Of a DNA stretch of 64,000 bases, positions 1 to 10,407 are shown in pieces (position 1 is the first letter of the stretch; each line of letters starts with the position of its first letter). The notes under the pieces were generated by a model. It saw nothing but the letters and a program-made list of their open reading frames with translations. It ran no database searches and was not told the DNA's origin. Position numbers and translations under genes: made by a program. Source of the stretch: Ridgeia piscesae (taxonomy: Eukaryota; Annelida; Polychaeta; Sabellida; Siboglinidae); the NCBI GenBank assembly GCA_025642075.2, contig JAODUO010000470.1:351001-415000 (forward strand), read 5' to 3'.

Positions 1-620
1 AAAGACCCAGAAGGAAATGCATGATCACGCGATGTAGTATCACGTGAACACAAGTTGACGCCACTAACGCCACACCCAGCCAGGTGCACGGCTCCCAGTT
101 GGTAAAGGTGAAAGGGTGGGTATCACTCGCGGCAATTTGAGTGACAGCGTAGTTAACATAACAAAGTCAGTTCTGTTTCGATAAAACATTTATTGGCGGT
201 CATGACGCCACAATAGTTATAACTTATACAGATTAACATGATTTTGCAATAAAAATAAAAAGCCACAAACTGATCATGTCGCTTTAAAAGTGATCAGACT
301 TCAAGGAAATATGCCAATTCTGGTATTGGGGCTGGCAAGTTTTGTTGGTGAAACCTCCAGCAAGTGAATATACAGTATGTGCTGTGGCTGTACCAAACAT
401 ATTGGATTATTTGTTATCATTATACAATCATCTTAAAGCAGAGCCACCTTTCAGGGAAAATAACCTCACAAGAGATTTGTTTGAAATCGTGGTTCCACCC
501 TGACCTTTCAGTGTTCCTATGTTCCTCTGATGGCTCATACCGGTCTGTCCCCATTTATGATTACGCCTGAAGATTCTGCATGTTGTACCCTTGAGCTCAA
601 GGATATGAGCACTATAGAAG
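1..620. other. Intron-like DNA, no feature seen
   Basis: This stretch follows the donor of the 780-875 exon on the minus strand. I looked for the next calponin-homology exon (the segment usually holding an RxRIH or NVxxAL motif) on the minus strand and did not find it, so it probably lies outside the window. Confidence 0.5.
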
Positions 621-624
621 GTTT

Positions 625-625
625 A

Positions 626-662
<37 letters not shown>

Positions 663-675
663 ATATTGTGTTTAA

Positions 676-709
<34 letters not shown>

Positions 710-720
710 TATATATATTG
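625..720. repeat. (TA)n microsatellite
   Basis: Two runs of TA are separated by a short AT-rich interruption (ATAATATTGTGTTTAA). They lie inside the intron after the 780-875 exon. The predicted peptide with long IY runs here is an artefact. Confidence 0.95.
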
Positions 721-779
721 TGTGTGTATTACATAAATACATGTGTAATAAGCATTGGGATAGAGACATATATACTGAC

Positions 780-875
780 CAGTTTTTGATCTGTGAGAAC
801 CTCCAATAAATAGAGGAGTTTTGAGCCATCTTTGATATCTTCAAATAAGTCTTCAATTGTCACCGGGGGGTCCCT
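780..875 (-). CDS. SYNE1-like: Nesprin-like gene, exon 3: core of first calponin-homology domain
   Basis: This 96-nt exon encodes 32 residues in phase 0. It contains VTIEDLFEDIKDG followed by LLYLLEVLTDQKL. That is the DLxxDxxDGxxLxxLLEVL signature of the first calponin-homology (CH) domain of tandem-CH actin-binding proteins. The acceptor is TCTTTGCAG and the donor is CTG/GTCAGT. A Pro-Pro-Val lead-in and a DLFED(I/M)KDG core are typical of nesprins (SYNE1/2, Msp-300), which anchor nuclei to actin through the outer nuclear membrane. Spectrin, plakin and dystrophin differ here (DLYTDLRDG, DLYEDLRDG, NLFSDLQDG). Calmin is the nearest alternative. The assignment rests on about 50 residues in total, so the subfamily is inferred while the CH domain is clear. 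Confidence 0.82.
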
Positions 876-1096
876 CTGCAAAGACACATCATTGTCATAA
901 AAATGGTGACAACAACAACGACACGATGACGATGATGAGTAATGTCATCTCACTCATCTGTGACTGACATGTGACAATACTGGCAGTGACATCATCAAGA
1001 TTAAACATGCCTCGTGTGGTATAACTGTATGTTAATAGTGAGTTAGAAGATTTTCTGTGTGGATTAACAGGTAAATCTGTAAAGGTGATTGATTAC
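876..1096 (-). other. SYNE1-like: Short intron between exons 2 and 3
   Basis: This 221-nt intron has GT (GTAATC) and AG (TTTGCAG) borders on the minus strand and is phase 0 at both ends. It contains an ACAACAACAACG-like short repeat (about 911-930) and nothing else notable. Confidence 0.75.
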
Positions 1097-1158
1097 CTGA
1101 GTGAGGTATGAATTGATCCAGTTGGTGAAAGTCTTCTTCTGAACCATTTCCTGTTCAT
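1097..1158 (-). CDS. SYNE1-like: Nesprin-like gene, exon 2: start of actin-binding domain (common exon)
   Basis: This 62-nt exon begins in phase 1: its first two bases complete a split codon, and the frame then ends cleanly on a codon. With a G from the previous exon it reads DEQEMVQKKTFTNWINSYL plus TQ. DEQExVQKxTFTxWIN is the hallmark opening of tandem-CH actin-binding domains, and matches the N-terminus of SYNE1 closely. The acceptor is strong, with a pyrimidine-rich tract ending TTTATGCTTTCAG; the donor is CAG/GTAATC. Every candidate upstream exon in this window ends with a single G after a full codon, which would make the same Asp (GAT) here. Residues upstream of this point are therefore interchangeable while the actin-binding domain is constant. 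Confidence 0.85.
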
Positions 1159-1219
1159 CTGAAAGCATAAAACACAACACATCAATGATCATGTATGTGT
1201 CTAACAGATAAACGTCTCA

Positions 1220-1575
1220 ACTGTTGTTTCTGTCGCTGGTGTTGTTTTTCATTCAGCGTGTGAGTTGTACCAACCCACTGGTGTATGTGGTAGATGTTTT
1301 TCTAAGCCACCTCGCCCTACAAATACCTAATTTGTCACATCGTAGAGCTCTATTTCTTGCTACAAACATGTTTACATGCAGCTACCTGGTAGTTATGCAT
1401 TTGTTTCCTCTCAGCACGCCAGTGAATAGATTAAACAATTCTTCAGAATGCACCATTTTAAAACTAGTCATTTTTAAATTAGTTCCAGGGGCCATTCCCC
1501 GAACCCACATATTGTCACTTAGCTGCTCCCACTGCCCTGTCCACCACTTTACTCAGGGGAAACACTGCTAGTGTA
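1220..1575. repeat. Dispersed repeat A, copy 1
   Basis: Similar in sequence and orientation to 38,970-39,310. Shared blocks include GCTACAAACATGTTTACAT and TTTACTCAGGGGAAACACTG, in the same order, with a diverged middle. This is an unclassified interspersed repeat in the intron. The 115-residue open frame across it has no recognisable domain and is probably chance. Confidence 0.6.
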
Positions 1576-2288
1576 GAGGACAGCAGTGTCTTTGCTGACT
1601 TCCTACACAGATTTATACCAGAAATCCCATGGGAAACTGGAGGGAGGGTACAGACTCCTACTCTGTACATATTTGGAAAACCATAGAAAAAATTGGGAAA
1701 CTACACTTTTACAATACCGATGTGCTGTGATTTGTATTTACTTACTTAAAAGGCACTATATTAAAGAATGGAATTATTATTTTATGTACACCTCTTGCAT
1801 CAATATTTTGACCAATCACAAGCAAACACCTCCTTGTGACCCATAATCCAAGATGGCTGCTTCCACGCCAGAACCAAAAGCAGCGTGATATGTTGTGCTT
1901 ACAAATATTTTTGAATTCATAGATACAAGTGCGATCGCTCATTGCAGAATGAAGATACATCTGATTCTTCAGCACCTGCTCAAGAATCATTGACATCAGC
2001 CATTTTGACAGTGGAATTATTGTCTTTTAAAGCTGTGGAGTCACATGGAGGAAATAATGTGTCTCAAGCTCCTGGATTCCATTAAAAACTGAGGCCTGAT
2101 TTGTCTGAAAGTTTTGGAACTTAATTAAAATTACTTTGTTTTCCCGTTGTTCCGTCATGTTGAAAAGTCAACCTCCATCTAACAGCGGCTTCGTATTACA
2201 ATCACACTATTACTACAACCACCACAGAAGCATGTTAACAGTGTCCCAGTCCCTAAGATGTCGGTGTAATGTGGAGCTGAAGACACAC
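1576..2288. other. Intron-like DNA, no feature seen
   Basis: AT-rich non-coding sequence. Short open frames on both strands show no family motif or convincing splice sites. Confidence 0.5.
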
Positions 2289-3001
2289 CTCAGAAATCAA
2301 ATCAAATCACTTTATTGTCCTTAAAAAGGATATGCATTTTACAACTCATGATCACATCTAAAATATATGGGATGGTCACAAAAAATGCAAATGAATTTCC
2401 AGATGTATCCACTACAAGAACAATTCAACCGGGTTACATCAATGCGACTCATTTAGCATTCAACATTCTAATGGCCACCGGCACAAAACTCCTGCTATAG
2501 CGAGATGTTTCACATTTTATACAACGGCATCTCCTTTGAGATGGAAGTACATGGAAGAACGTAGAGAACTGGTGATCAGACTCAGTAGCGACAGCACGAG
2601 CTTTCTTCAAAATTGCATGGTCGATTATTTCGGAGAGCTTTGGTGTAGGTAAACCAATGATCTTGGCAGAAACATGTGAGATTTTCAGAAGCCTGTTACG
2701 GTTTTTCACAGAAAGAGCAGGGTAGTAACAAATGCTGCAGTAGGTTAAGAGAGGCTCAATTATGCTATGGTAAAGGCGTAGAAGAAGTAGTGGATCAACA
2801 TAGAAAGCTTGTAACTTTCGAAGAACGTGCAGTCGCTGCTGAGACTTCTTTTGCACGGCTGTAACATGCTCTGTAAATGACAATTTTTCATCTAACATAA
2901 CACCGAGGTACTTGAATGAATCAACCTGTTCCACAGGTTCACCGTTGATAACAATAGGACTAATGACAGTTCTATTACAACAGAAGTCGATGCACATTTC
3001 T
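2289..3001 (-). mobile_element. 5'-truncated LINE, RT C-terminal fragment (Rex1/CR1-like)
   Basis: The minus-strand frame from about 3009 to 2449 encodes the end of a non-LTR reverse transcriptase: FKYLGVMLDEKLSF, then a helical segment with LYHSIIEPLLTYC, then a Rex1-like carboxy-terminal end. The catalytic FADD block is missing because the copy is 5' truncated. The 3' end carries a short (GATTT)n tail at 2294-2310, as expected for a LINE that ends in a simple tandem repeat. No stop interrupts the 186 codons, so the copy is fairly young. A 15-bp hairpin lies at its 5' breakpoint. It sits in the intron in the same orientation as the host gene. Confidence 0.85.
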
Positions 3002-3016
3002 ATGTGCATCGACTTC
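2983..3016. repeat. Perfect 15-bp inverted repeat at LINE 5' breakpoint
   Basis: GAAGTCGATGCACAT at 2983-2997 and its exact complement at 3002-3016 are separated by a 4-base TTCT loop. The left arm is LINE coding sequence (EMCIDF); the right arm is a fold-back copy exactly where the LINE stops. Confidence 0.9.
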
Positions 3017-4926
3017 CGTCGTCAACTTGACCACTTATGACAAGTTCTATATAAATTATGGTCCTTAAATATTTACGTTCAACTATGTGTTGAAATCAAA
3101 GCTCAAAGAAGTAGGCTCACTGTCTCAGTTATCACTGGAGGCATTGGTGCCTGACAACACTGGCCCACTGTGGCGCTCCAGGTAATATCTAAACTCTCAA
3201 ACTACATTCCTTCCACTGTGTTTTCATAGTTACTATGTTCCATTGAAGTCAAGTTCTTAAGTTCTTTGTAACCCTTCCGACTCAGCCCTATCATTTGTCA
3301 TGCTTTTGAGCACCACTGCTGTACAAACACCCCCACCCCCACCCCACCCCGCATTCATATTTGCAATCGCAGGCAAAAACAGTTACTCTACAGATAAAAA
3401 ACAAGATAAACACAGATGCAAACGAACACAGCATTTCTTGTGATAATCTCCACCAAATCCGAGCCAGCCGCGCCCAGCTTATACAACCAATAATCTTTTT
3501 CGCCAACGTCTACATACAAACCACCTGCTGATAATCTCAAATCTACGTCATTCGCGCATAATCCTTTGCAAATCCAACTGGCTGTACACACTATAAGCCT
3601 CCCCATTAGGACAAATTACATGATTTAAAATCTTGTACTTGAGGTATGGTGAAGCTAGAATATATTTCTCATAGTGTCAGAGGAACTCAGATGGAGTTAT
3701 AAATATCCCCATCAATAACCAGACCAGCCTCAGCAATTGGTGCATAGCAAAGTGCAGTATACCTGTCAGGTGTGAATTATAGTTATTATCTCTACGGGGA
3801 CCCAAACCTCAGGGGAAGGACCCGTGTATTTCCAGGGTGCCCTTCCAACAAGATGGACATGGCATAAATTGAAAGTCAAGATTGGGTGCATGAAGGCTGA
3901 GACTGGGGATGATAGGAGGTGGGAACTGGGACAGTCTGGGAAGGTAACCTGCTCTGACCTCCCAGTGGTCATTAACTGTAGCCCAAGGCCACTGTCAATG
4001 TTTACGTCTTCATCATAAACACAACACTCATGATCACTGGAACTAAATCTAACTTATAATATTACAACAGTCACTGCTACATTTTAGTTGTAGCAGCAAT
4101 AATCGTGACATAAATCATAACTAATTATCGTAAACAATTACATGGTCATCTAAACTGTTAGTCATGTCAAATTACTGTTTCTTGGCACTCAGAAATCAAG
4201 TTAAAGACCTATTTTTAGCACTGGCAGCTGCTGTGGCCACATCTGGCTGCTAAATGACCCATAAAGCATCGCATAAAAAGGGTCATCAAAACGTCAGGCA
4301 ACCTGGGTGTGTACAAGACAACTGTGTGTGTGACAAGTCTCACCCCCTGGGCTCTACCCTTCTCACCCACAGGACTCTACCCTTCTCACCCACAGGACTC
4401 TACTCTCACAGTTGAACTGATTACTACAGACCACCCTTTACCAAGACACCTTCTCAACATATTCAAAGGATCTTTCTAACTGGCTACCGTTCTAGGTAAC
4501 ACTTCATCAACATAATAAAAAGTATCTTGTCTTGAACTGTCTGACAGTGTCATAACAAAACAAATATTTGATGTTGCTCCACAACTCCACCAAGCGGAAC
4601 GGCCTAGATAACAGGCTACATAGTCAGACATTGTGACATGTAATTTATGCCACAAAGAGTCTTTTGGTGATCAAATTTGGCAGACCAGCAAGCACCTGTA
4701 GCCACAGGCAGAACTGTAACCAATGTCACCTGGCACAAATTGCACAGGTCTATAGTGGTGTAAAGAGAATGGAATACCTAACGATCTATGTCTATAGATC
4801 CTCTCACCACATATTCTATGTAGGTCTTTATGTGGGATCAAATTTTTGCCAGTCCACAAATGTTGTGGTAGACACATACGGGTCCACTCACATACATGGA
4901 AGCCAGTCCAGATGTGTGTATAATCC
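3017..4926. other. Intron-like DNA with minor repeats
   Basis: No exon with good splice sites was recognised. A C-rich run lies at 3328-3352. A direct duplication of about 25 bp (ACTCTACCCTTCTCACCCAC) lies at about 4352-4405. The open frame at 3388-3606 (minus) has an ATG but no family match that I know. Confidence 0.5.
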
Positions 4927-4932
4927 ATGCAC

Positions 4933-4972
<40 letters not shown>

Positions 4973-4985
4973 CCACGCACGCACG

Positions 4986-5021
<36 letters not shown>

Positions 5022-5060
5022 TGCCATGACATACACACACACAAACGCATATAAACATAC
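4927..5060. repeat. (CACG)n / (CA)n microsatellite
   Basis: CACG tetramers run into CA dimers, then degenerate ACACAAACGCATA repeats. The cysteine/valine/arginine-rich peptides read from it are artefacts. Confidence 0.95.
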
Positions 5061-5064
5061 ACAC

Positions 5065-5222
5065 AAATATACATGACATCCATTTTGAAAGCATAACATA
5101 TGCTTTCCAAAGACAAATGTTTTCCTTAGTTTCTACCTGTTCATTTACTATAGTTCTACCTGTCTAAAACGGACTCTACCCATCCAAAGGACAGGTGGCG
5201 AGTCCCTAGATAAAGCTATGAT
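5065..5222. repeat. Dispersed repeat B, copy 1
   Basis: It shares blocks with 38,190-38,375 in the same orientation and with 10,045-10,225 in inverse orientation. Shared blocks include a CATTTTGAAAGCATAA-like start, TTCTACCTGTCTA, a GGACAGGTGGCGAGTC-like block and ATAAAGCTATG. It is an unclassified interspersed repeat present three times in the window. Confidence 0.6.
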
Positions 5223-5846
5223 TCCATGTGAGTATTATTTAGCATGATAAACACTATCATCCTCACTCCAGAGGGAGCATAAGGATTGTGTTTACATGGT
5301 TAATCTGAGGAGAGGCAAAGTAAGTAGACAGGTAATTAATTACACAAGCCCTGCATGGGATCTAGGGGAACCATGCTTCACTTCAGATATAGATTTGCTG
5401 GTTCTATTAATGAATGACAACCCCATCAACTCAGCACGCAACTGAAGACAGCCAGGTTCAAGCACAGCCATGCAATATATTGATATTATATATAATTTAT
5501 TCTGAAGACAGCCAGATTCTATCAGTGCCAAGGAATATAGTACAGTTAAATAATAATAATTATTATTATTATATGCACTATGATTTTCTGAGTGCTACAG
5601 GCATAAGCTTGACCAACATACCTTGACCAATGTCCAGCGGCAGTCACATACATCAATCACACCAGACTGTCTGACCACCAGAGGCAAACTGCTTATTTAC
5701 ATTACAGACAGATACAATCTGCCCCAACAACTCAGCCACTACCTCTGTGTGTACATCAACAAGCACACACACATACACACACTAGTAAACACTGTCAATG
5801 CACAAACACCCCAAAATGCCCCAGTCATTTCTGGGTCCACACCTAC
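5223..5846. other. Intron-like DNA; one isolated donor-like site
   Basis: A strong donor-like CAAG/GTATGTTGG occurs on the minus strand at about 5618-5626. The short ATG frame before it would be phase 2 and would not join exon 2, so I do not call an exon. The rest shows nothing. Confidence 0.4.
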
Positions 5847-5913
5847 CATGGCATCGCTGGATCTCCTCCACAAACACCTGGGCCGCCTCCAGTTCATCCG
5901 GATTGGGCTCCAT
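5847..5913 (-). CDS. SYNE1-like: Nesprin-like gene, alternative first coding exon 1e (proximal)
   Basis: The ATG at 5913 opens a 22-codon frame, MEPNPDELEAA ... FVEEIQRCH, that stops at a consensus donor CATG/GTAGGT with one spare G. That G plus the first two bases of exon 2 (AT) gives Asp, so the joined reading is EEIQRCH-DEQEMVQKK. The ATG has a purine at -3 and G at +4, and an in-frame TAG lies 27 bases upstream, so this ATG is the first in frame. The acidic, helix-like peptide resembles the short leader ahead of the actin-binding domain in nesprins (QRLQ-DEQE in SYNE1). Exon identity comes from ATG, donor and phase; there is no transcript evidence. Confidence 0.62.
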
Positions 5914-5949
5914 GGCCCTAAAACCCTGGGGTTGCGCCTAATCCACACG

Positions 5950-6620
5950 TGAACACAAACTCCTAATGACGACCATGACTACAGTGGCTACACAGGTAAA
6001 CTGGGTCGGTACCAGTGCCGGTGTAACTGGTACCTGTGCCGCCACGGAGTACACCCAACTCTCAGTCAGTCGTCCATCATACTGAGTCACACTTCAGCTG
6101 CCCACAAATATACTGTGAGTGTCCGAGATAACTCACACTGTGACTACAGCCCTCACTGGCTTGCACAGTAGGCTGTGAAATCTTCCGCTTATCACCCAGT
6201 GCATGTCAATGATGATAGGGCCCCCTGTGATATCAACAATTTCACCTGACAGAGGCAGCGGCCGTTGTACCTGTCGAGGCAGCCTCATAAGTGTTATCAA
6301 TCAGGCCGCCACCACTACAACCTCACTGTCTACGACTCCAGTGGAATTTACACCTACACAAGCTGATAGCACTATGGATGGGACCAAGCCAGACAGAGGG
6401 TGAACCTCAGTTGCAAATCGGGAGCTTTCTGGGCCACACACAAACGCACTGTGGAAGACGGTGCCAAGATATGTTGTAATGTTACTGCGTTGCCGCATAA
6501 GTTGAAGGCAAAACCAATGCACATTTGTGTTGGATTAAACGAAACTGGGAAACTGGAATCTGGTGAGTTTTGCATCGGTTGGATGTTCAGTTATGTCTGG
6601 AATGTTTACGACAGTCAACA
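5950..6620 (+). pseudogene. Possible decayed Ig-like repeat sequence
   Basis: The plus strand shows two diverged segments, HKYTVSVRDNSH (about 6097-6135) and HHYNLTVYDSSGIYTYTS (about 6308-6363). The second is followed, after two stops in the same frame, by VNLSCKSG at 6400. This pattern recalls the end of one immunoglobulin-like domain (V.DSSxYTC) and the start of the next (L.C). Stops interrupt it, the expected cysteine after YT is absent, and no splice structure is evident. It might also be chance, or the transcribed leader upstream of exon 1e on the other strand. Confidence 0.25.
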
Positions 6621-7259
6621 TCAACCGTCATGTATTATGTGTGCTTATCTTAAATACACTGTAGCTCTCTGCTATACTTCCTGGTTGTGTCCTATCTGGT
6701 CATTGTAAGTACTGGTAGTTTCTCGTTTTGTCTGCTAAGATCTTATTCCTCAACTCAACGTCCTCCAGCATATCTGTTCTTTCCTAACATTTCTAACACC
6801 AACTTGACCTCTCTGGGAATAATTAAGCTATCCACCAATAACTATACACAAATTCACTTCTACCACCTTAAACCAAACAGTAGCCACCCCCCCCCACCCT
6901 TCACTGGTCTGAAATTCTAGTTTTTACTGTCCGCTTGCAACTATTCTCCCTCCAAATTACCCCTTTCTCTCTGCCACCCCCCAGTGGAATTCATCAAGGC
7001 ACCATTAAAATACTCACTAAAACACTTAAATCATCTATTAATGTGTTCATGCTAATAATCTAAATCCTTATGATAAAGCTGACAGATTACTGACAAGGAC
7101 AAATACTGATGCCAAACTGTTGGACTCTTGAGAGGCATTAGGCTTCCTTGTCAATATGCCTCCTGAAACTAGTGGCTATGGACAGGATCCTTTTAAAAAC
7201 ATTCACATTCTTCAACTGAAATGTATTAATCAGAGTCATATAACATAATTATATTCCTA
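6621..7259. other. Intron-like DNA, no feature seen
   Basis: AT-rich non-coding sequence with a short C run at 6887-6898. No gene or repeat family recognised. Confidence 0.5.
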
Positions 7260-7850
7260 TCCAGGTCGCAGTGAGTCATATACAAGTCACAAAGATATAC
7301 AAGTCGAAATTCCAAATTTAAAGTTACAGTGTTTAAAAAGAACTGATGACATCACACCCATTATACAGACCTCTCAGGGAGTTTAGTCGCTGGACAATAG
7401 GCACCTCTATAGCCTTGACCAATGGACCAGAGGCGGTCGATTGGTCATGGAAGATCATCTTGCGTCCAGTATCACCCACCATCCACATGACAATCTCATG
7501 TCAATCCATCCATGTCTAGAACCCACATAATCCCACTGGCCACCACTGTTGTATTCCTATCTCTGACCAGGGTGAATCCGTCACGGTCCACTGCATTATC
7601 ATCCACTGGGATTATCATTCCACGAAATATGATCAGGAGTAACCCCCCACAGCAGGCTACCCCAATGGGTGGACAGTGTCTACCTGGGCCAGGTGTGTCC
7701 TGATTCATTCCCCATATACAATTAATATCACAGAATGTGATCCGATTGACTGACACGGCTATACTCCACCTGTGCAGGTATTGACTGCTGGTGATAAGCC
7801 CCAACAACTGCGTGTCCTGGAGATTTTAATACCTCTCGCGACAACCACAT
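7260..7850 (-). repeat. Tandem segmental duplication, copy 1 (carries exon 1d)
   Basis: This block aligns with 8,340-8,950 at an offset of exactly 1092 bases through the exon. Conserved pieces include CAGAGGCGGTCGATTGGTC, CCACTGCATTATCATCCAC, TGTCTACCTG and CTCGCGACAAC. Similarity covers the exon, both flanks and the region upstream of the ATG, so the whole promoter-exon unit was copied. Confidence 0.85.
7371..7458 (-). CDS. SYNE1-like: Nesprin-like gene, alternative first coding exon 1d (duplicate of 1c)
   Basis: The ATG at 7458 opens 29 codons: MIFHDQSTASGPLV, then IEVPIVQRLNSLR. The exon ends AGAG/GTCTGT with one spare G, giving NSLR-DEQEMVQKK on joining to exon 2. It is colinear with exon 1c at 8463-8550 (same length, same phase), with conservative substitutions such as VRAM to VKAI and HSLR to NSLR. 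The VQRL motif before the junction matches the MQRLQ-DEQE leader of SYNE1, which supports both the exon and the gene identity. In-frame ATGs further upstream (starts reading MWMVGDTGRK) could extend it by 11 or 9 codons. No transcript evidence is available. Confidence 0.7.
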
Positions 7851-8194
7851 TGATAACAACCTAAGCTAAACAATACACAGGCAGTCACAAAAAATAGAAC
7901 TTTCCTGTTTTCTTTTGGTATACCATCATTACTGTTACTGACTGTTCCGTTATTAGAATGAATATCTTTTTTACTATTTTTGTGGATAAATAATACATGG
8001 TCTTATCTGTACAAAAAGACAAACATATCAACTTTTATTGAGATGTGGTTCTTCTATTCTGATGACAGGCCTGCATTTTTATATTAATATAATCTTATCT
8101 AAGGGTGTATATTGTGATGTATCTGAATGTTACGTGAATTTATACAACAAACTAGCATAAGTCCACAATTACGTGATCATCACACCAGCGACGT
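7851..8194. other. Spacer between the duplicated first exons
   Basis: AT-rich sequence with no recognised element, lying between the two copies of the promoter-exon block. Confidence 0.5.
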
Positions 8195-8250
8195 GTCAGT
8201 GTCAGTGTCAGCGTCAGCGTCAGCGTCAGCGTCAGCGTCAGTGTCAGCAT
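8195..8250. repeat. (GTCAGC/GTCAGT)n hexamer array
   Basis: About nine units of GTCAG[CT]-type hexamers. A similar TCACTG hexamer array occurs at 27,628-27,736. Confidence 0.9.
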
Positions 8251-8339
8251 CAGTGATAGCTAAACGCAGTTCTTTGAGACCATATATTTTTCCTGCTATT
8301 AGACAAAATCCTATTTTTAGAACACAAATATCCTACAAT

Positions 8340-8950
8340 AGAAATTTGTTTAATCACCGAATCATAACACATATTTCCATTAATGTCTCACGTGCAATTC
8401 ACAAGCCACAAATTCAAAACTTTAAGTTAATGTGTAAAAGGAACTGATGACATCATACAGACCTCGCAGTGAGTGTAGCCGCTGGACAAAGGGCACCTCC
8501 ATTGCCCTGACCAGCTGACCAGAGGCGGTCGATTGGTCGTAGGAAGTCATCGTGTCACCGCACGTGCTCAGTAGCACCGATCTTCCGCACGACAATCTCG
8601 CCTCAATATTCCACCAATCCTTCCATGTCTAGAATCCGTATAATCCCACTGTCAACCACTGTCATAGTCCTCTCTCTGATCCGCATGAATCCGTCACGAC
8701 CCACTGCATTATCATCCACCGGGATTATCGTTTCACAACATTATACCTGGCATAACCCTCCGTAGGTGCACCCTGATGGGTGGGGTGTGTCTACCTGAAC
8801 CAGGTGCACTCTGATTCATTCTCTATACACAATTAACACAGAATATCATCCAATTGGCTGACAGCACTCCAATCCAATTGTACCACTCACTTCGGGCGAT
8901 AAGCCTGAACGACCACGTGTGTCCCCGCGCTTTAGTTTCCCTCGCGACAA
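8340..8950 (-). repeat. Tandem segmental duplication, copy 2 (carries exon 1c)
   Basis: Partner of 7,260-7,850. This copy is richer in CpG (CCCCGCGCTTTAG, CTCGCGACAAC), and CpG-rich sequence continues to about 9,130 (GGCGACC, CCTGCGCGGC). It is the better candidate for the ancestral, active promoter. Confidence 0.8.
8463..8550 (-). CDS. SYNE1-like: Nesprin-like gene, alternative first coding exon 1c
   Basis: The ATG at 8550 opens 29 codons: MTSYDQSTASGQLV, then MEVPFVQRLHSLR. The exon ends GCGAG/GTCTGT with one spare G and would read HSLR-DEQEMVQKK when spliced to exon 2 at 1158. The VQRL segment before the junction matches the leader of SYNE1 at the same distance from DEQE. It is duplicated as exon 1d 1092 bases away with frame, length and donor kept, which argues for selection on the coding frame. 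The donor lacks A at +3 and +4 and may be weak. Its start aligns with the exon 1d start. Confidence 0.72.
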
Positions 8951-9320
8951 CTGACTGATACCATCAGCGTAGATGGCGTCCGTCTATGCAAAAAGCCTGA
9001 GGACGATAATTAGTACGTTCACAACCAGCGGTAATGTTTCTCAACGCTGGCCTGTAATGTTGCCATTAACGGCGACCTGAAGTGAACGACCCTGCCTGCC
9101 TCTGAACCTGCGCGGCTTAATTCATTCCGCGTGCAAGTTTGGCTGCTTCAGTCATTATTGATTTCTGTCTTGGATGGAAATAATGTGCAATGTCACTGGC
9201 CTCGCGGTGTCCTCAGGCGTCTGGGGGTGGAGTCAATCACAGCCACGTCAACAAGGGGTGGGATAGGGTGGAATGACAGTGAATCTGGGAAGATCTGTTT
9301 CGGATGGGGCTGATATTTCA
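8951..9320 (-). promoter_or_regulatory. CpG-rich candidate promoter region for exon 1c
   Basis: This stretch stands out from the AT-rich surroundings by repeated CG dinucleotides (GATGGCGTCCGTC, TTAACGGCGACC, CTGCGCGGC, TTCCGCGTGC, CTCGCGGTG). It lies directly upstream, on the minus strand, of the more CpG-rich exon copy. No TATA box or defined start site can be assigned by eye. Confidence 0.4.
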
Positions 9321-10044
9321 AAATGATAAGACGTTCGTTAGTACTGCTTTGGTGCTGAAATACAGCTGTCATGCACCAGTGCTTCAGTGCCACCATATCA
9401 GTGCTCAAATATCACTTAATATCATATCACCCAGTTAGCTGTCTGTCAAGTGCTCCGTTCTGTTTAGCCATTTGAAATCCTTTTTTAGAGCTGAGAGATC
9501 ATGAACATTATCGTTTTCATCCAAACAATGAAGCATGCATGCACACATACATAAATTATGTGAAATAAACATGGCATCCATCATTTCTAAACAGCCACAA
9601 AAACAAATACCTTTATTTCAGATTAAAAAGCCTGCATACAAATTTGAATTAAATAGAAATTAACGAAAACGTTAATTAATTACATACAAATCATCAGTGT
9701 CACTGTCTGAATAAAAATTTATTATGAATATCTTAATATTCACGTTGTAAGGACATACGTACATATGAAAACCTCTTGCACCAAATATAACAAACTTGCA
9801 CAAATAAATTAATAATTAATTATTCCCTAAATGTAGATAAACACAAAAATAAAGCAGATTAATACTTTGTTCAACAAATGATGCTAACAAATTCCAGTTC
9901 CACCCATATTTATTTACATGTGACATAAACTAATTACCCACAGATTTAGTTTCCTTTTGTTCAGCAACCAAATTACCGACTTCTTTGGTACACGTACTCA
10001 GACATCTTGTATTACAAATATGATAATCATCAGTAAATATACCT
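9321..10044. other. Intron-like DNA, no feature seen
   Basis: Strongly AT-rich sequence without recognised exon, RNA gene or repeat. Confidence 0.5.
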
Positions 10045-10225
10045 TGCACCATAGCTTTATGTAGAGACCCGTCCATCCGTCATTTGGACGGGCCAAAACG
10101 AATATGGACGGGTAGAAATATGGGTGGACGGGGGAAAAAATGAAGGAGTAAAAAAGTCTTCCAAAACCATAGATATTGTTTGTTATGCCTTGAACGTGAG
10201 TGAAAATGGTGTCACATGTGTGTTT
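10045..10225. repeat. Dispersed repeat B, copy 2 (inverted)
   Basis: Reverse-complement relative of 38,190-38,375. Ordered shared blocks include ATAGCTTTATGTAGAGACCC, GACGGG, GGTAGAAATAT, AGGAGTAAAAAAG, CATAGATATTG, TATGCCTTGAA and TGTGTTTGTAGTC. Confidence 0.75.
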
Positions 10226-10407
10226 GTAGTCCATTTCAGGGCATCGCACATTTGAAAGTTTGTAAACTGGCTTAACAGTTAACATCCATGTGTCCACCAA
10301 AACATGTGTGACTGGCAATAATTTTATCCTGCGTAAAGCCCTGACTTGCACAAATAAAACTGATCACACATTCCTTGTGGTCTGACTATTATGTTATATT
10401 CCTCACC
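10226..10407. other. Spacer, no feature seen
   Basis: Non-coding sequence between dispersed repeat B and the 20-bp minisatellite. Confidence 0.5.
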
